A DNA stretch of 64,000 bases from Sphingobium sp. Cam5-1 (GTDB taxonomy: Bacteria > Pseudomonadota > Alphaproteobacteria > Sphingomonadales > Sphingomonadaceae), in assembly GCF_015693305.1 (NCBI RefSeq), contig NZ_CP065138.1:868001-932000 (forward strand), in the 5' to 3' direction. The notes below the pieces were generated by a model. That model was not told the DNA's origin and did not search any database. It saw nothing but the letters and a program-made list of their open reading frames with translations. Positions 1-8,329 of the stretch are shown here, in pieces; within the stretch, counting starts at the first letter, position 1; every line of letters starts with the position of its first letter. The translations under genes and the position numbers were made by a program.

Positions 1-607
1 TCTTGCGATCCGAATCCGATCTTCCGATCCATGTGTCGATCGTTCCGGCCGCAGGTTGAGGATGCCCGTAGACGATCGCCGCATATAGCCGGTCGATGCT
101 GTGCGCCTTGAACTGCTGTGCCAGCCCTTCATGCGCCCGGTCCGACTTCGCGACGACCAGAAGGCCGGACGTATCTTTGTCGATCCGATGAACGATACCG
201 GGCCGAGCCACGCCGCCGATGCCGGACAATTGTCCGCGGCAATGATGGAGCAGGGCATTGACCAACGTCCCGTCCAGATTGCCAGCTGCCGGGTGGACCA
301 CCAGACCCGCTGGCTTGTCGACGACGATCAGGTCGGCATCCTCATGCACGATGGTCAGCGGAATATCCTGAGCGATCGCTTCGGCATCGGCGGGGGCTGG
401 AACGCTGATCGTAAAAGTCTGACCATCGGCCACCTTCATCGACGGGCTCAGCGTTCGTCCCGCGAGTGTCACTTGACCATCGACGATCAGGCTCTTCAAT
501 CGTTCGCGTGAAAGTTCCGGAACCAGTTCGGCAAGCGCCTTGTCCAGGCGAAGGCCATGCTGCGCTTCGCCTATCGTCGTCTCGATGATAGAATCCCCCG
601 AACCCAT
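1..607 (-). CDS. RluC/RluD-type 23S rRNA pseudouridine synthase (3' end outside window)
   Basis: RluA-family pseudouridine synthase, which isomerises uridines in 23S rRNA. Read on the minus strand from ATG at 607, the frame is open to the window edge. It gives an N-terminal S4-like RNA-binding region (RLDKALAELVPELSRERLK, about residues 18-36) and then the catalytic signature GIVHRIDKDTSGLLVVAKSD with its conserved Asp at about residue 145. The S4 domain points to RluC/RluD rather than RluA. The C-terminal part of the catalytic domain lies beyond position 1. It is divergent from the JAMM gene, with fewer than 20 bases between the two start codons. I cannot decide between RluC and RluD, so no symbol is given. 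Confidence 0.9.
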   Translation of the reverse strand, partial: MGSGDSIIETTIGEAQHGLRLDKALAELVPELSRERLKSLIVDGQVTLAGRTLSPSMKVADGQTFTISVPAPADAEAIAQDIPLTIVHEDADLIVVDKPAGLVVHPAAGNLDGTLVNALLHHCRGQLSGIGGVARPGIVHRIDKDTSGLLVVAKSDRAHEGLAQQFKAHSIDRLYAAIVYGHPQPAAGTIDTWIGRSDSDRK

Positions 608-624
608 TGGTTAAGCATGTAAGA

Positions 625-1026
625 ATGATGGTTCGCATTTCAAGATTGCTGCTGGAACAGATCATGTCTCACGCGGGGAGCAGCACTGACGAAGTCTGCG
701 GGTTGTTGCTGGGGCATTCCGGCTGCATCACGCAAGCGCGCCCGGCAGCAAATGTCGCGCCTGATCCGGCTAGGCATTTCGAACTTGACCCTGCGGCGCT
801 CCTTGCCGCCCACAAGGCCGCGAGAGCGGATGGGCCAGCCGTGATGGGTCATTACCACTCGCACCCTGGCGGTTGCCCTGAACCATCCGCCACCGACGCG
901 GCCTGCGCGGCCCCCGACGGCAGCCTGTGGCTTATCATAGGTCATGGGAAGGCGCGGCTTTGGATCGCGAGCATGGGGCGGTCGGAAAAGGTGACATTTT
1001 CCGAGGCAATGCTCGACATCATGTGA
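625..1026 (+). CDS. JAMM/Mov34 (JAB1) family metalloprotease-like protein
   Basis: Small single-domain protein of the MPN/JAMM family, zinc isopeptidases or carboxypeptidases of the bacterial Mec+/RadC-like branch. The motif GHYHSHPGGCPEPSATDAA supplies the HxH pair and the Asp ten residues on, and the upstream Glu is probably in STDEVCGLLLG (about residues 20-30). The whole protein is the domain, about 133 aa. Two adjacent ATGs (625 and 628) fit the family N-terminus; an upstream TTG at 607 would overlap the rluC/D-like start. Bacterial relatives often act on ubiquitin-like sulfur carriers, but no such partner is visible here, so the substrate is unknown. Confidence 0.82.
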   Translation: MMVRISRLLLEQIMSHAGSSTDEVCGLLLGHSGCITQARPAANVAPDPARHFELDPAALLAAHKAARADGPAVMGHYHSHPGGCPEPSATDAACAAPDGSLWLIIGHGKARLWIASMGRSEKVTFSEAMLDIM

Positions 1027-1116
1027 GGCAAAGGCGGCAGGCCGGGGTTGCATCATCTGGCCCGGCAGCGCATTAGCCTGTCATTCCTTCCAGTTATTCC
1101 GGCGGCAGAACCCTTC

Positions 1117-1761
1117 ATGACCAACCCGACCGACAGCATCGAATTTGCCAGCTTGCTTTGTTCGCGCCTGTGCCATGATCTGTTGAGCCCGGTTGGTGCC
1201 CTTAACAACGGCCTGGAGCTGATGGCGGATGAAACCGACCCCGAAATGCGCCAGCGCTGCCTCGATCTTCTAGCCGACAGCGCGAAAACTTCAGCCAACA
1301 AGTTGAAATTCTTCCGGCTTGCCTTCGGGTCGGCGGGCGGCTTCGGTGACGCGGTGCCCACGCACGAAGCCCGCGTGGCGATCGAGGGCATGTTCGCGGC
1401 GGGCCGGGTAAAGGTTGGCTGGCTTGTCGATGACGACATGCTGGACAAGCTGCCCGTCAAGGTGTTGCTGAACCTCGCCCTCATCGCGGGCGACGCACTG
1501 GTGCGCGGTGGCCAACTGGACATCGGCGCCGAAAAGCGGCCTGGCGTGACGGAAATCGTGGTCCGTGCCGAAGGTCCCAAGCTGGTGCTGGACCCCGATC
1601 TTCGCGCTGCTCTAGCAGGAACGCTCCCGGAAGACAGCCTCGCGTCCCGCACAGCGGCCGCGTGGATGATCCGCAGCCTGGTGACGAGCGCGGGAGGGGA
1701 GGTCGCGCTATCCCCCGCCGGAGAGCCTGTGCTGCTCTTCGGGGCCTCTATCCCCGGATGA
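1117..1761 (+). CDS. chpT: ChpT-like histidine phosphotransferase
   Basis: Phosphotransfer protein of the alphaproteobacterial CckA-ChpT-CtrA relay. The DHp-type helix carries SRLCHDLLSPVGAL (about residues 15-28), where the His is the phospho-acceptor, and the remainder (to residue 214) resembles the degenerate HATPase-like C-terminal domain of ChpT with no ATP-binding G boxes. The start at 1117 places the H-box at the usual distance from the N-terminus; an upstream in-frame start would add an untypical 23-residue leader. In Caulobacter ChpT phosphorylates CtrA and CpdR. A CtrA-like box is noted further along this window, but any link is inference. Confidence 0.85.
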   Translation: MTNPTDSIEFASLLCSRLCHDLLSPVGALNNGLELMADETDPEMRQRCLDLLADSAKTSANKLKFFRLAFGSAGGFGDAVPTHEARVAIEGMFAAGRVKVGWLVDDDMLDKLPVKVLLNLALIAGDALVRGGQLDIGAEKRPGVTEIVVRAEGPKLVLDPDLRAALAGTLPEDSLASRTAAAWMIRSLVTSAGGEVALSPAGEPVLLFGASIPG

Positions 1762-1787
1762 AGTTGTCCTGATCCGGCGCCGCCTGT

Positions 1788-2645
1788 TCAGGTGCGGATA
1801 CTTCCCGACTGTTCTTCGGGTATGAAGAAACGGTTCGGCCCCTGATCGGCATCCGGGCCAAAGGGCTTCAGGCGATTATCGAACGCCTTGTAACCCGCTG
1901 CCGCCATCAGGCGCATCACGGCGTCTTCCTGATTGGTGACTTCCACCATCAATTTGGGCCGGTCGCGGGCCAGGCATTCGGTCATGCCGCTCAATGCCAT
2001 CAGTTCCGCTCCCTCGATATCGATTTTCAGGAAGTCGGGCCTGATCATCCTTGACGCCACGAAGCTGTCGATGGTGGTCACGTTCACTTGCATCTGGTTG
2101 TAATGCTGGTTTGCAAAGGCGTTCTGGTTATTCTTTTCCAGATTGTCATAATCCTGGATCAGGGACGAGTTCTGACCCGACAGATTTTCGACGTAGAAAG
2201 ACGCCTGCCCTACGGTATCCCCGACAGCTTCCGGGATGATTTCCACCTGCGGGAATGATGCCACGTTGGCGGTCAGGTAGCGGAGATTGTCGCGGCTGGG
2301 CTCAAAGACGAAGACCTTGCCCTCACGACCGGTCAACTTCGCCAGATAGATGCTGATATATCCGATGTGGGCGCCAGCTTCGATCACGGTGTCGCCGGGC
2401 TGGACGAGCCGCGCAAGGCTGGACATCACACCACTTTCGCGCCCCCGGCCGTGATACCAGTAGCCGCGGTGACGAAACAGATTCAGGCGCAGTTTCGCGC
2501 CGTCGACCCAATGATGAGAGATGGTTATGTCTCGGGACGCGAGCCGCGGCAGGATAGCGAAAGCCGCTCGCCGCAAGAAGCGATGGCGATGCAGGCCCAT
2601 GGATCTAAGCGTGGGGATACCCGCCGACGGTTGCATGTTGGTCAC
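1788..2645 (-). CDS. FkbM family methyltransferase
   Basis: SAM-dependent O-methyltransferase of the FkbM family, enzymes that often methylate sugars or other small hydroxylated molecules. The SAM-binding motif is VIEAGAHIGYISIYLAK, followed by VFVFEPSRDNLRYL (acidic residue at the end of beta-2) and the FkbM hallmark PDFLKIDIEGAELMALSG. The GTG start at 2645 is chosen because GGAGG lies six bases upstream on the minus strand; an upstream TTG at 2696 has no such site. It stands alone between chpT and glnA, transcribed leftward, convergent with chpT (26-base gap). The substrate is unknown; proximity to the EPS locus (4 kb away) makes sugar methylation possible but unproven. Confidence 0.85.
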   Translation of the reverse strand: MTNMQPSAGIPTLRSMGLHRHRFLRRAAFAILPRLASRDITISHHWVDGAKLRLNLFRHRGYWYHGRGRESGVMSSLARLVQPGDTVIEAGAHIGYISIYLAKLTGREGKVFVFEPSRDNLRYLTANVASFPQVEIIPEAVGDTVGQASFYVENLSGQNSSLIQDYDNLEKNNQNAFANQHYNQMQVNVTTIDSFVASRMIRPDFLKIDIEGAELMALSGMTECLARDRPKLMVEVTNQEDAVMRLMAAAGYKAFDNRLKPFGPDADQGPNRFFIPEEQSGSIRT

Positions 2646-2767
2646 GGCTTGCCTCCATTTTGGGTACGTTGATATCCCACATGGACGGCGCGGCAATCAT
2701 CAATGAAGGCTTACTCATCATGGCTATCAGGTTGCGCAAATGTTTCTGATTTTGCTGGCCCTGCCCA

Positions 2768-2800
2768 AAGAAAAAGCCCGGCCACTTGCGTGACCGAGCT
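2768..2800 (-). terminator. Rho-independent terminator of glnA
   Basis: On the minus strand a 10-bp stem (GCTCGGTCAC pairing with GTGGCCGGGC, two G-U pairs) closes a GCAA tetraloop and is followed directly by TTTTTC. It lies about 25 bases past the glnA stop, so it should end the glnB-glnA transcript. Confidence 0.85.
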
Positions 2801-2825
2801 TCTTTCTTGACGGCAACCTGAAAAA

Positions 2826-4238
2826 TCAGGCGCTGTAGTACATGTCGAATTCGACCGGCGAGGGAGCCATTTCCCAGCGGTACACTTCGGGCCACTTCAG
2901 CTCGATATAGGCTTCGATCTGGTCTTTGGTGAACACGTCGCCCTTCAGCAGGAACTCATAATCAGCTTCCAGGCTGTTCAGCGCTTCACGCAGCGAACCG
3001 CAGACGGTCGGCACCTGGCTCAGCTCTTCCGGCGGCAGGTCATAGAGGTTCTTGTCCATCGCGGAACCCGGATGGATCTTGTTCTCGATGCCGTCCAGAC
3101 CAGCCATCAGCAGCGCTGCGTAGCAGAGGTAGGGGTTCGCCATCGCGTCGGGGAAGCGGAATTCCACGCGCTTTGCCTTCGAACCGGCACCATAAGGAAT
3201 GCGGCAGGAGGCCGAGCGGTTGCGGGCCGAATAGGCCAGCAGAACGGGCGCTTCGAAGCCCGGCACCAGGCGCTTGTAGCTGTTGGTGGTCGGGTTGGTG
3301 AAGGCGTTCAGGGCCTTCGCGTGCTTGATGACGCCGCCGATGAAGTAGAGGCACATATCGCTCAGACCGGCATAGCCTTCACCCGCGAACAGCGGCTTGC
3401 CGCTGTCCCAGATCGACATGTGGGTGTGCATGCCCGAACCATTGTCGGCCGCGATCGGCTTCGGCATGAAGGTCGCGGTCTTGCCATAAGCCTGGGCAAC
3501 CATCTGCACCACATACTTGTAAATCTGCATGCGGTCGGCGGTCTGCACCAGCGTGCCGAACGTCAGGCCGAGTTCGTGCTGGGCAGCGGCCACTTCATGG
3601 TGGTGCTTGTCGCAGGGCAGGCCCATTTCGAGCATGGTGGTGACCATCTCGGCGCGGATGTCGGTGGCCGGATCGACCGGAGCGACGGGGAAGTAGCCGC
3701 CCTTGGCGCGCGGACGGTGGGCAAGGTTGCCGCCCTCATATTCGCGGCCGGTGTTGGTCGGCAGTTCGATGTCGTCGATCTTGTAGAAGGACTCGTTATA
3801 GTCGTTGTTGAAGCGGACATCGTCGAACATGAAGAATTCGGCTTCCGGACCGACATAGACGGTGTCGCCGAAACCAGCCGACTTGACGAAGGCTTCCGCG
3901 CGCTTGGCGGTCGAACGGGGGTCACGGGCGTAGAGTTCGCCAGTGTCGGGCTCGACGATGTCGCAGAACAGGATCAGCATCGGGGTGGCGCTGAAGGGAT
4001 CGACATAGACGGCGTCGAGGTCGGGCTTCAGGATCATGTCCGACTCGTTAATCGCCTTCCAGCCTTCGATCGACGATCCGTCGAACATCAGGCCTTCGTT
4101 CAGCTCATCTTCGCCCAGGACCGAAGACACCATGGTCAGGTGCTGCCACTTGCCCTTGGGATCGGTGAAGCGCAGATCGACCCACTCGATCTCCTTCTCT
4201 TCGATCATCTTCAGGATGTCTTTTGGCGTGTTGGCCAT
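2826..4238 (-). CDS. glnA: Type I glutamine synthetase
   Basis: Glutamine synthetase (glutamate + NH3 + ATP to glutamine), the main ammonium-assimilating enzyme, cytosolic dodecamer. About 470 aa, the normal GSI length. Visible signatures: FDGSSIEGW near residue 50, the ATP-binding region [29 protein letters not shown], and the adenylylation site [10 protein letters not shown], whose Tyr is the GlnE target. The start at 4238 (MANTPKDIL) is preferred over an ATG 21 bases upstream because GAAGGG sits nine bases before it. The gene follows glnB with a gap of about 100 bases holding hairpins, and ends at a clear terminator. Regulation by adenylylation is expected from the Tyr site, and by PII/NtrC from the context. 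Confidence 0.98.
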   Translation of the reverse strand: MANTPKDILKMIEEKEIEWVDLRFTDPKGKWQHLTMVSSVLGEDELNEGLMFDGSSIEGWKAINESDMILKPDLDAVYVDPFSATPMLILFCDIVEPDTGELYARDPRSTAKRAEAFVKSAGFGDTVYVGPEAEFFMFDDVRFNNDYNESFYKIDDIELPTNTGREYEGGNLAHRPRAKGGYFPVAPVDPATDIRAEMVTTMLEMGLPCDKHHHEVAAAQHELGLTFGTLVQTADRMQIYKYVVQMVAQAYGKTATFMPKPIAADNGSGMHTHMSIWDSGKPLFAGEGYAGLSDMCLYFIGGVIKHAKALNAFTNPTTNSYKRLVPGFEAPVLLAYSARNRSASCRIPYGAGSKAKRVEFRFPDAMANPYLCYAALLMAGLDGIENKIHPGSAMDKNLYDLPPEELSQVPTVCGSLREALNSLEADYEFLLKGDVFTKDQIEAYIELKWPEVYRWEMAPSPVEFDMYYSA

Positions 4239-4296
4239 GTGCGCTTGCCCTTCTTTCATGATTACCCCCCCGAAGGGGTAGTGGATGTTTACAGTT

Positions 4297-4321
4297 CGTC
4301 AGCTCCTTTACGAAGCTGACG
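4297..4321 (-). promoter_or_regulatory. Hairpin in the glnB-glnA intergenic leader
   Basis: Perfect 8-bp inverted repeat (CGTCAGCT / AGCTGACG, 9-base loop) between glnB and glnA, with a small CCCC-CGAA-GGGG hairpin nearer to glnA (about 4266-4278). Neither is followed by a U tract, so RNA processing or attenuation is more likely than full termination. Function inferred only. Confidence 0.45.
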
Positions 4322-4342
4322 CGAAATCAAAATTGGTGGAGA

Positions 4343-4696
<354 letters not shown>

Positions 4697-4790
4697 TCAA
4701 ACGCGCGCGCGATGGCGAAGTGATCTTCGCCCTCATTATTCAAAAGCGACGATCTCCATGCCCCCGCGACATGCGCCGTGCCTTCCAACA

Positions 4791-4808
4791 ATCAATTACC
4801 GTGCCAAA
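4791..4808 (-). promoter_or_regulatory. Candidate sigma54 (-24/-12) promoter of glnB
   Basis: Minus-strand sequence TTTGGCACGGTAATTGAT. It matches TGGCACG-N4-TTG of the sigma54 consensus with the correct ten bases between the -24 GG and the -12 position, but has GA where GC is usual. The predicted start point is near 4780, about 100 bases before the glnB ATG. The -12 mismatch lowers confidence. Confidence 0.55.
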
Positions 4809-4855
4809 CGGCGAATCGCTACGCCACGCTTTCGGCGATGCCGCAATCTTTGTCC

Positions 4856-4907
4856 ATATTGCCTGATTTCAGGGCAATATTGTCCTACCGTGCCTGATTT
4901 TTAGGCA
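4856..4907 (-). promoter_or_regulatory. Tandem NtrC-like enhancer sites upstream of glnB
   Basis: Two palindromes of the same type: ATATTGCC-N9-GGCAATAT (4856-4880) and TGCC-N9-GGCA (4891-4907). Their centres are about 31 bases apart, close to three helical turns, and about 87 and 118 bases upstream of the predicted sigma54 start. I recall the Rhodobacter capsulatus NtrC consensus as CGCC-N9-GGC, which both sites resemble. They lie just past the map stop codon, so they could instead be map 3'-end hairpins, although no U tract follows. Confidence 0.5.
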
Positions 4908-4914
4908 ATGTCAT

Positions 4915-5745
4915 TTAACTCAGATATGGCGGTGCATCGAGGCCCGCCGGACTCTTCGTGAAAATCTCGCAGCCAGTTTCGGTAATCCCGATGCTATGTT
5001 CAAATTGCGCGGACAGCGTGCGATCGCGCGTGACGGCGGTCCATCCGTCTTCCAGCATCTTCACGCCGGGCTTGCCGATGTTGATCATCGGTTCGATGGT
5101 GAAGAACATGCCGGGGCGCAGTTCCGGCCCAGCGCCCGGTCGGCCGATATGGACGACTTCGGGACTGTCGTGAAAAACGCGGCCCAGACCATGGCCGCAA
5201 AAATCGCGGACCACGCCATAGCGATGCTTTTCGGCGTGCTTCTGAATAGCATGGCCGATGTCGCCTAGATGGTTGCCGGGCTTTGCCTGCTCGATGCCCA
5301 GCATCAGGCATTCATAGGTCACTTCTACCAGTCGCCGTGCCTTGATGCTGGTCTCACCGACAATAAACATCCGGCTCGTATCGCCGTGCCACCCATCGAC
5401 CAGCGGCGTCACATCGATATTCAGGATATCGCCATCCTTCAGCTTCATGTCGCCCGGGATGCCATGGCAAATGACATTGTTGAGCGAGATGCAGCAGCTG
5501 TGCGTATAGCCACGATAGCCAAGGGTAGCGGGCACGCCGCCGCCGTCGAGCGTCATGCGCCGAACGATGTCGTCCAGTTCGCCCGTGGTCACGCCCGGAA
5601 CCACATGAGGCACCAGCGCATCAAGGATTTCGGCAGCCAGCCGTCCAGCCTTGCGCATGCCTTCGAAACCAGCGGCGTCATACAATTTGATCGCGGTCGA
5701 TCGCGAAATCGGCGCATCGGCCGTCATCGTCATATATTCGGTCAT
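4915..5745 (-). CDS. map: Type I methionine aminopeptidase
   Basis: Removes the initiator methionine from nascent proteins; cytosolic two-metal enzyme. Metal and active-site signatures are in order: GYRGYTHSCCISLNNVICHG, LNIDVTPLVDGWHGDTSRMF (two Asp ligands), GHGLGRVFHDSPEVVH (His), FTIEPMIN (Glu) and QFEHSIGITE (Glu). Length 276 aa, normal for type I with a short N-terminal extension. The ATG at 5745 is taken; an internal ATG four residues in is also possible. It runs toward glnB with a gap of about 230 bases and is divergent from the CinA-like gene. Confidence 0.96.
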   Translation of the reverse strand: MTEYMTMTADAPISRSTAIKLYDAAGFEGMRKAGRLAAEILDALVPHVVPGVTTGELDDIVRRMTLDGGGVPATLGYRGYTHSCCISLNNVICHGIPGDMKLKDGDILNIDVTPLVDGWHGDTSRMFIVGETSIKARRLVEVTYECLMLGIEQAKPGNHLGDIGHAIQKHAEKHRYGVVRDFCGHGLGRVFHDSPEVVHIGRPGAGPELRPGMFFTIEPMINIGKPGVKMLEDGWTAVTRDRTLSAQFEHSIGITETGCEIFTKSPAGLDAPPYLS

Positions 5746-5823
5746 GCCCCGGTTATAGGCAGAGCAGAGCGATATTGCGAGGCCCCGATCGCGTCGGGCT
5801 AGGCATCCGGTTCGTCAGAGGCT

Positions 5824-6597
5824 ATGGCCAGCCTCATGCCCGTAACCGAACGTATCTGGACCGCCGCGCTGATCGTGATCGGAGACGAGATTCTGTCCGG
5901 CCGAACCCAGGACAAGAATATCGCCCAGATCGCTTCCTGGCTGAATGTACAGGGGATCAGGCTGCGGGAAGTACGCGTGATCGCGGACGACAGCGACTCC
6001 ATCGTTGAAGCGGTAAACGCGCTTCGGGTGCGTCACGACTATCTGTTCACCACCGGAGGCATCGGGCCGACACACGACGACATCACTGTCGATGCGATCG
6101 CCCGCGCCCTTGAGGTCGATGTCGAAATTCATCCGCAGGCCCGCGCCATGCTTCAGGGCTATTATGAAACACGCGGCGGGCTGACCGACGCCCGGTTGCG
6201 CATGGCCAGGGTGCCTGCCGGTTCCGACCTTATCGAAAACCGGATGTCAGGCGCGCCTGGCATTCGACATGGCAACATCTTCATCATGGCGGGCGTGCCG
6301 CACATCACGGCTGGGATGCTCGACATGCTGACCGGCACGTTGGAGGGCGGGCAGCCCTTGCTATCGGCGCAGATTGGCTGCTGGGTCGCGGAAAGCGAAA
6401 TAGCCGACCTTCTCGCCGCGACAGAGCGCACGCATGAAGGCTGCCAGATCGGCAGCTATCCCTTTTTCCGGGAAGGCCGGACGGGGGCAAACTTCGTTAT
6501 CCGCTCAACCCGGGCCGCAGCGCTGGAACAGTGCATTGCCGATTTGAGTGCTCGACTGGAGGAAGGCGGCTGGCCGGTCGTGGCTGGCGGCATTTAA
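5824..6597 (+). CDS. Competence/damage-inducible protein A-like (MoaB/CinA-N domain only)
   Basis: Molybdopterin-binding-like domain protein (COG1058, CinA N-terminal half). Signatures are LIVIGDEILSGRTQDKN near residue 16, TTGGIGPTHDD near residue 80 and GAPGIRHGNIFIMAGVP near 140. At 257 aa it lacks the C-terminal nicotinamide-nucleotide amidohydrolase domain of full CinA, as is common in alphaproteobacteria. The first ATG (5824) is used; MPVTERIW at 5836 is an alternative. The physiological role of the stand-alone domain is unclear; pyridine-nucleotide recycling is inferred from the family. Confidence 0.88.
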   Translation: MASLMPVTERIWTAALIVIGDEILSGRTQDKNIAQIASWLNVQGIRLREVRVIADDSDSIVEAVNALRVRHDYLFTTGGIGPTHDDITVDAIARALEVDVEIHPQARAMLQGYYETRGGLTDARLRMARVPAGSDLIENRMSGAPGIRHGNIFIMAGVPHITAGMLDMLTGTLEGGQPLLSAQIGCWVAESEIADLLAATERTHEGCQIGSYPFFREGRTGANFVIRSTRAAALEQCIADLSARLEEGGWPVVAGGI

Positions 6598-6652
6598 CAG
6601 GGTTCCTACCAGCAACCGGCTGGTTCCACGCCCATATGTGTCTGCTTAGCGG

Positions 6653-6674
6653 CAGGTTGCGTTGCATCAACCTG
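6653..6674 (+). promoter_or_regulatory. Hairpin in the cinA-like/ugd intergenic region
   Basis: Perfect 7-bp inverted repeat (CAGGTTG / CAACCTG) in the 268-base gap 6598-6865. The same gap has a directly repeated GGCTGGTTCCA (near 6618 and 6708). I see no gene in this gap; the structure may belong to a leader or be chance. Confidence 0.3.
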
Positions 6675-6782
6675 GGCCGAGACGCTATGCTGCGCTGCGT
6701 CAACAGCTGGCTGGTTCCAGCTTTTGGATGTCAGGCTTCACGCTTGGGCATCCGATCCATGGTGAAAGGCTAAGCCGATCAT

Positions 6783-6818
6783 CCCGCGTTCGCGGGGTCG
6801 GCGTTTTGCGCCTTTTTT
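6783..6818 (+). terminator. Candidate terminator before ugd
   Basis: CCCGCG-TT-CGCGGG hairpin followed by GGCG-TTTTG-CGCC and a run of six T. It ends about 45 bases before the ugd start, so it could stop read-through from the cinA-like gene. Confidence 0.6.
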
Positions 6819-6865
6819 CTCTGGATCGCAGCGCAAGCGGAGCCGCTTTTTAAGGAGAATAGGTG

Positions 6866-8209
6866 ATGCGGATCGTAATGACCGGATCGGGCTATGTTGG
6901 GCTGGTTTCGGGCGCATGCCTTGCCGACTTTGGGCATGATGTCGTCTGCGTGGACAAGGACGTAGCCAAGATCGAGGTACTGCGCGACGGTGGCGTACCG
7001 ATCTACGAGCCGGGGCTTGCCGACCTGATCGCGCGAAACGTGAAGGGAGGACGTCTCACCTTCACCACGGACCTGGCCGCTGCGGTGGCGGAGGCGGACG
7101 TCGTCTTCATCGCCGTTGGCACGCCTGCGCGCCGGGGCGATGGTCACGCCGACCTTAGCTACGTCTATGATGCCGCTCGCGAAATCGCATCCGCATTGCG
7201 CGGCTTTACGGTCGTTGTCACCAAATCGACTGTTCCCGTGGGAACGGGCGATGAAGTTGACCGCATCATTCGCGAAGCCAATCCTGCAGCAGAGTTTGCC
7301 GTCGCCTCCAACCCCGAATTCCTGCGCGAAGGTGCGGCGATACAGGATTTCAAGCGGCCTGACCGCATCGTCATCGGCATCGAGGATGATCGCGCCCGCC
7401 CCGTGATGGAGGAGGTGTATCGCCCGCTCTATCTGAACCAGGCACCGATTCAGTTCACCGGCCGACGCACGAGCGAACTTATCAAATATGCGGCTAATGC
7501 CTTCCTCGCGATGAAGATCACCTACATCAACGAGATCGCCGAACTGTGCGAACATGTCGGCGCGGACGTTCAGCAGGTTGCGCGTGGCATCGGCCTCGAC
7601 AACCGCATCGGCAGCAAGTTCCTCCACGCGGGTCCCGGCTATGGCGGCTCCTGCTTCCCCAAGGATACACTGGCGCTGGTGAAGACCGCCGAAGATGCGG
7701 GCGCGCCGATCCGCCTGATCGAAACAACGGTTGCGATCAACGAAAGCCGCAAGCGAGCAATGGCCCGCAAAGTGGTCGCTGTGTGCAACGGCTCTGTTCG
7801 CGGCAAGACGATCGGCGTGCTGGGCCTGACCTTCAAGCCGAACACCGACGATATGCGGGACGCGCCCTCGCTCTCGATCATACAGGCGTTGCAGGATGCG
7901 GGTGCGCTGGTGCGCGCCTATGATCCGGAAGGTATGGACGCCGCTCGCTCGATGCTGCGCGGCGTCGATTTCTGCGCCAATCCCTATGAGGCCGCCCAGG
8001 GTGCTGCGGCCGTGGTTATCGTCACTGAATGGGACGCGCTTCGTGCGCTGGACCTGCCACGCCTGCGATCCGTGATGAGCGGTGAGGGCCTTGTCGATCT
8101 TCGCAACATCTACCGGGCCGCCGACGCGGAAGCGGCGGGCTTCTCCTATGTCAGCGTAGGCCGGGGGGCAGAACCCGAGCCCGAAACGCTCATCCAGGCA
8201 GCAGAATAA
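6866..8209 (+). CDS. ugd: UDP-glucose 6-dehydrogenase
   Basis: Oxidises UDP-glucose to UDP-glucuronate in two NAD+-dependent steps, supplying glucuronic acid for acidic EPS. The N-terminal Rossmann motif GSGYVGLVSGACLADFGHDV starts at residue 7; the catalytic Cys lies in GPGYGGSCFPKDTLAL (about residue 260); a C-terminal NAD-binding half begins at KTIGVLGLTFKPNTDDMRD. Length 447 aa is typical. ATG at 6866 is chosen because AAGGAGA lies seven bases before it. It faces the EPS operon and is followed by a strong hairpin, then a secreted glycanase. GDP-mannose dehydrogenase is the main alternative; the family spacing favours Ugd. Confidence 0.94.
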   Translation: MRIVMTGSGYVGLVSGACLADFGHDVVCVDKDVAKIEVLRDGGVPIYEPGLADLIARNVKGGRLTFTTDLAAAVAEADVVFIAVGTPARRGDGHADLSYVYDAAREIASALRGFTVVVTKSTVPVGTGDEVDRIIREANPAAEFAVASNPEFLREGAAIQDFKRPDRIVIGIEDDRARPVMEEVYRPLYLNQAPIQFTGRRTSELIKYAANAFLAMKITYINEIAELCEHVGADVQQVARGIGLDNRIGSKFLHAGPGYGGSCFPKDTLALVKTAEDAGAPIRLIETTVAINESRKRAMARKVVAVCNGSVRGKTIGVLGLTFKPNTDDMRDAPSLSIIQALQDAGALVRAYDPEGMDAARSMLRGVDFCANPYEAAQGAAAVVIVTEWDALRALDLPRLRSVMSGEGLVDLRNIYRAADAEAAGFSYVSVGRGAEPEPETLIQAAE

Positions 8210-8222
8210 AGCCTAGCTGTAT

Positions 8223-8259
8223 CGGCTCATCGCAAAAGCTCCGGCTTTGCGATGAGCCG
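8223..8259 (+). terminator. Strong hairpin after ugd
   Basis: Perfect 14-bp stem (CGGCTCATCGCAAA / TTTGCGATGAGCCG, 9-base loop) 13 bases after the ugd stop. No U tract follows, so it may be a Rho-type end or an mRNA-stabilising structure rather than a classical terminator. Confidence 0.55.
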
Positions 8260-8262
8260 TGC

Positions 8263-8293
8263 TTGACAGGAAGTTTTTGTTAATCTTCGTATA
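8263..8293 (+). promoter_or_regulatory. Candidate sigma70 promoter of the GH16 gene
   Basis: A perfect -35 TTGACA (8263-8268) is followed after 17-19 bases by the weak -10 region TTCGTATA. It lies right after the ugd hairpin and about 40 bases before the GH16 start, which suggests independent expression of the glycanase. Confidence 0.45.
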
Positions 8294-8329
8294 GGACCCT
8301 CAAGGGGCTAATAAGCGGGGGTTGCAAAA

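Noticed and set aside
3072..4319. 415-codon open frame antisense to glnA
   Set aside because: The glnA frame on the other strand is a perfect family match; the antisense frame is a GC-codon shadow with no recognisable domain.
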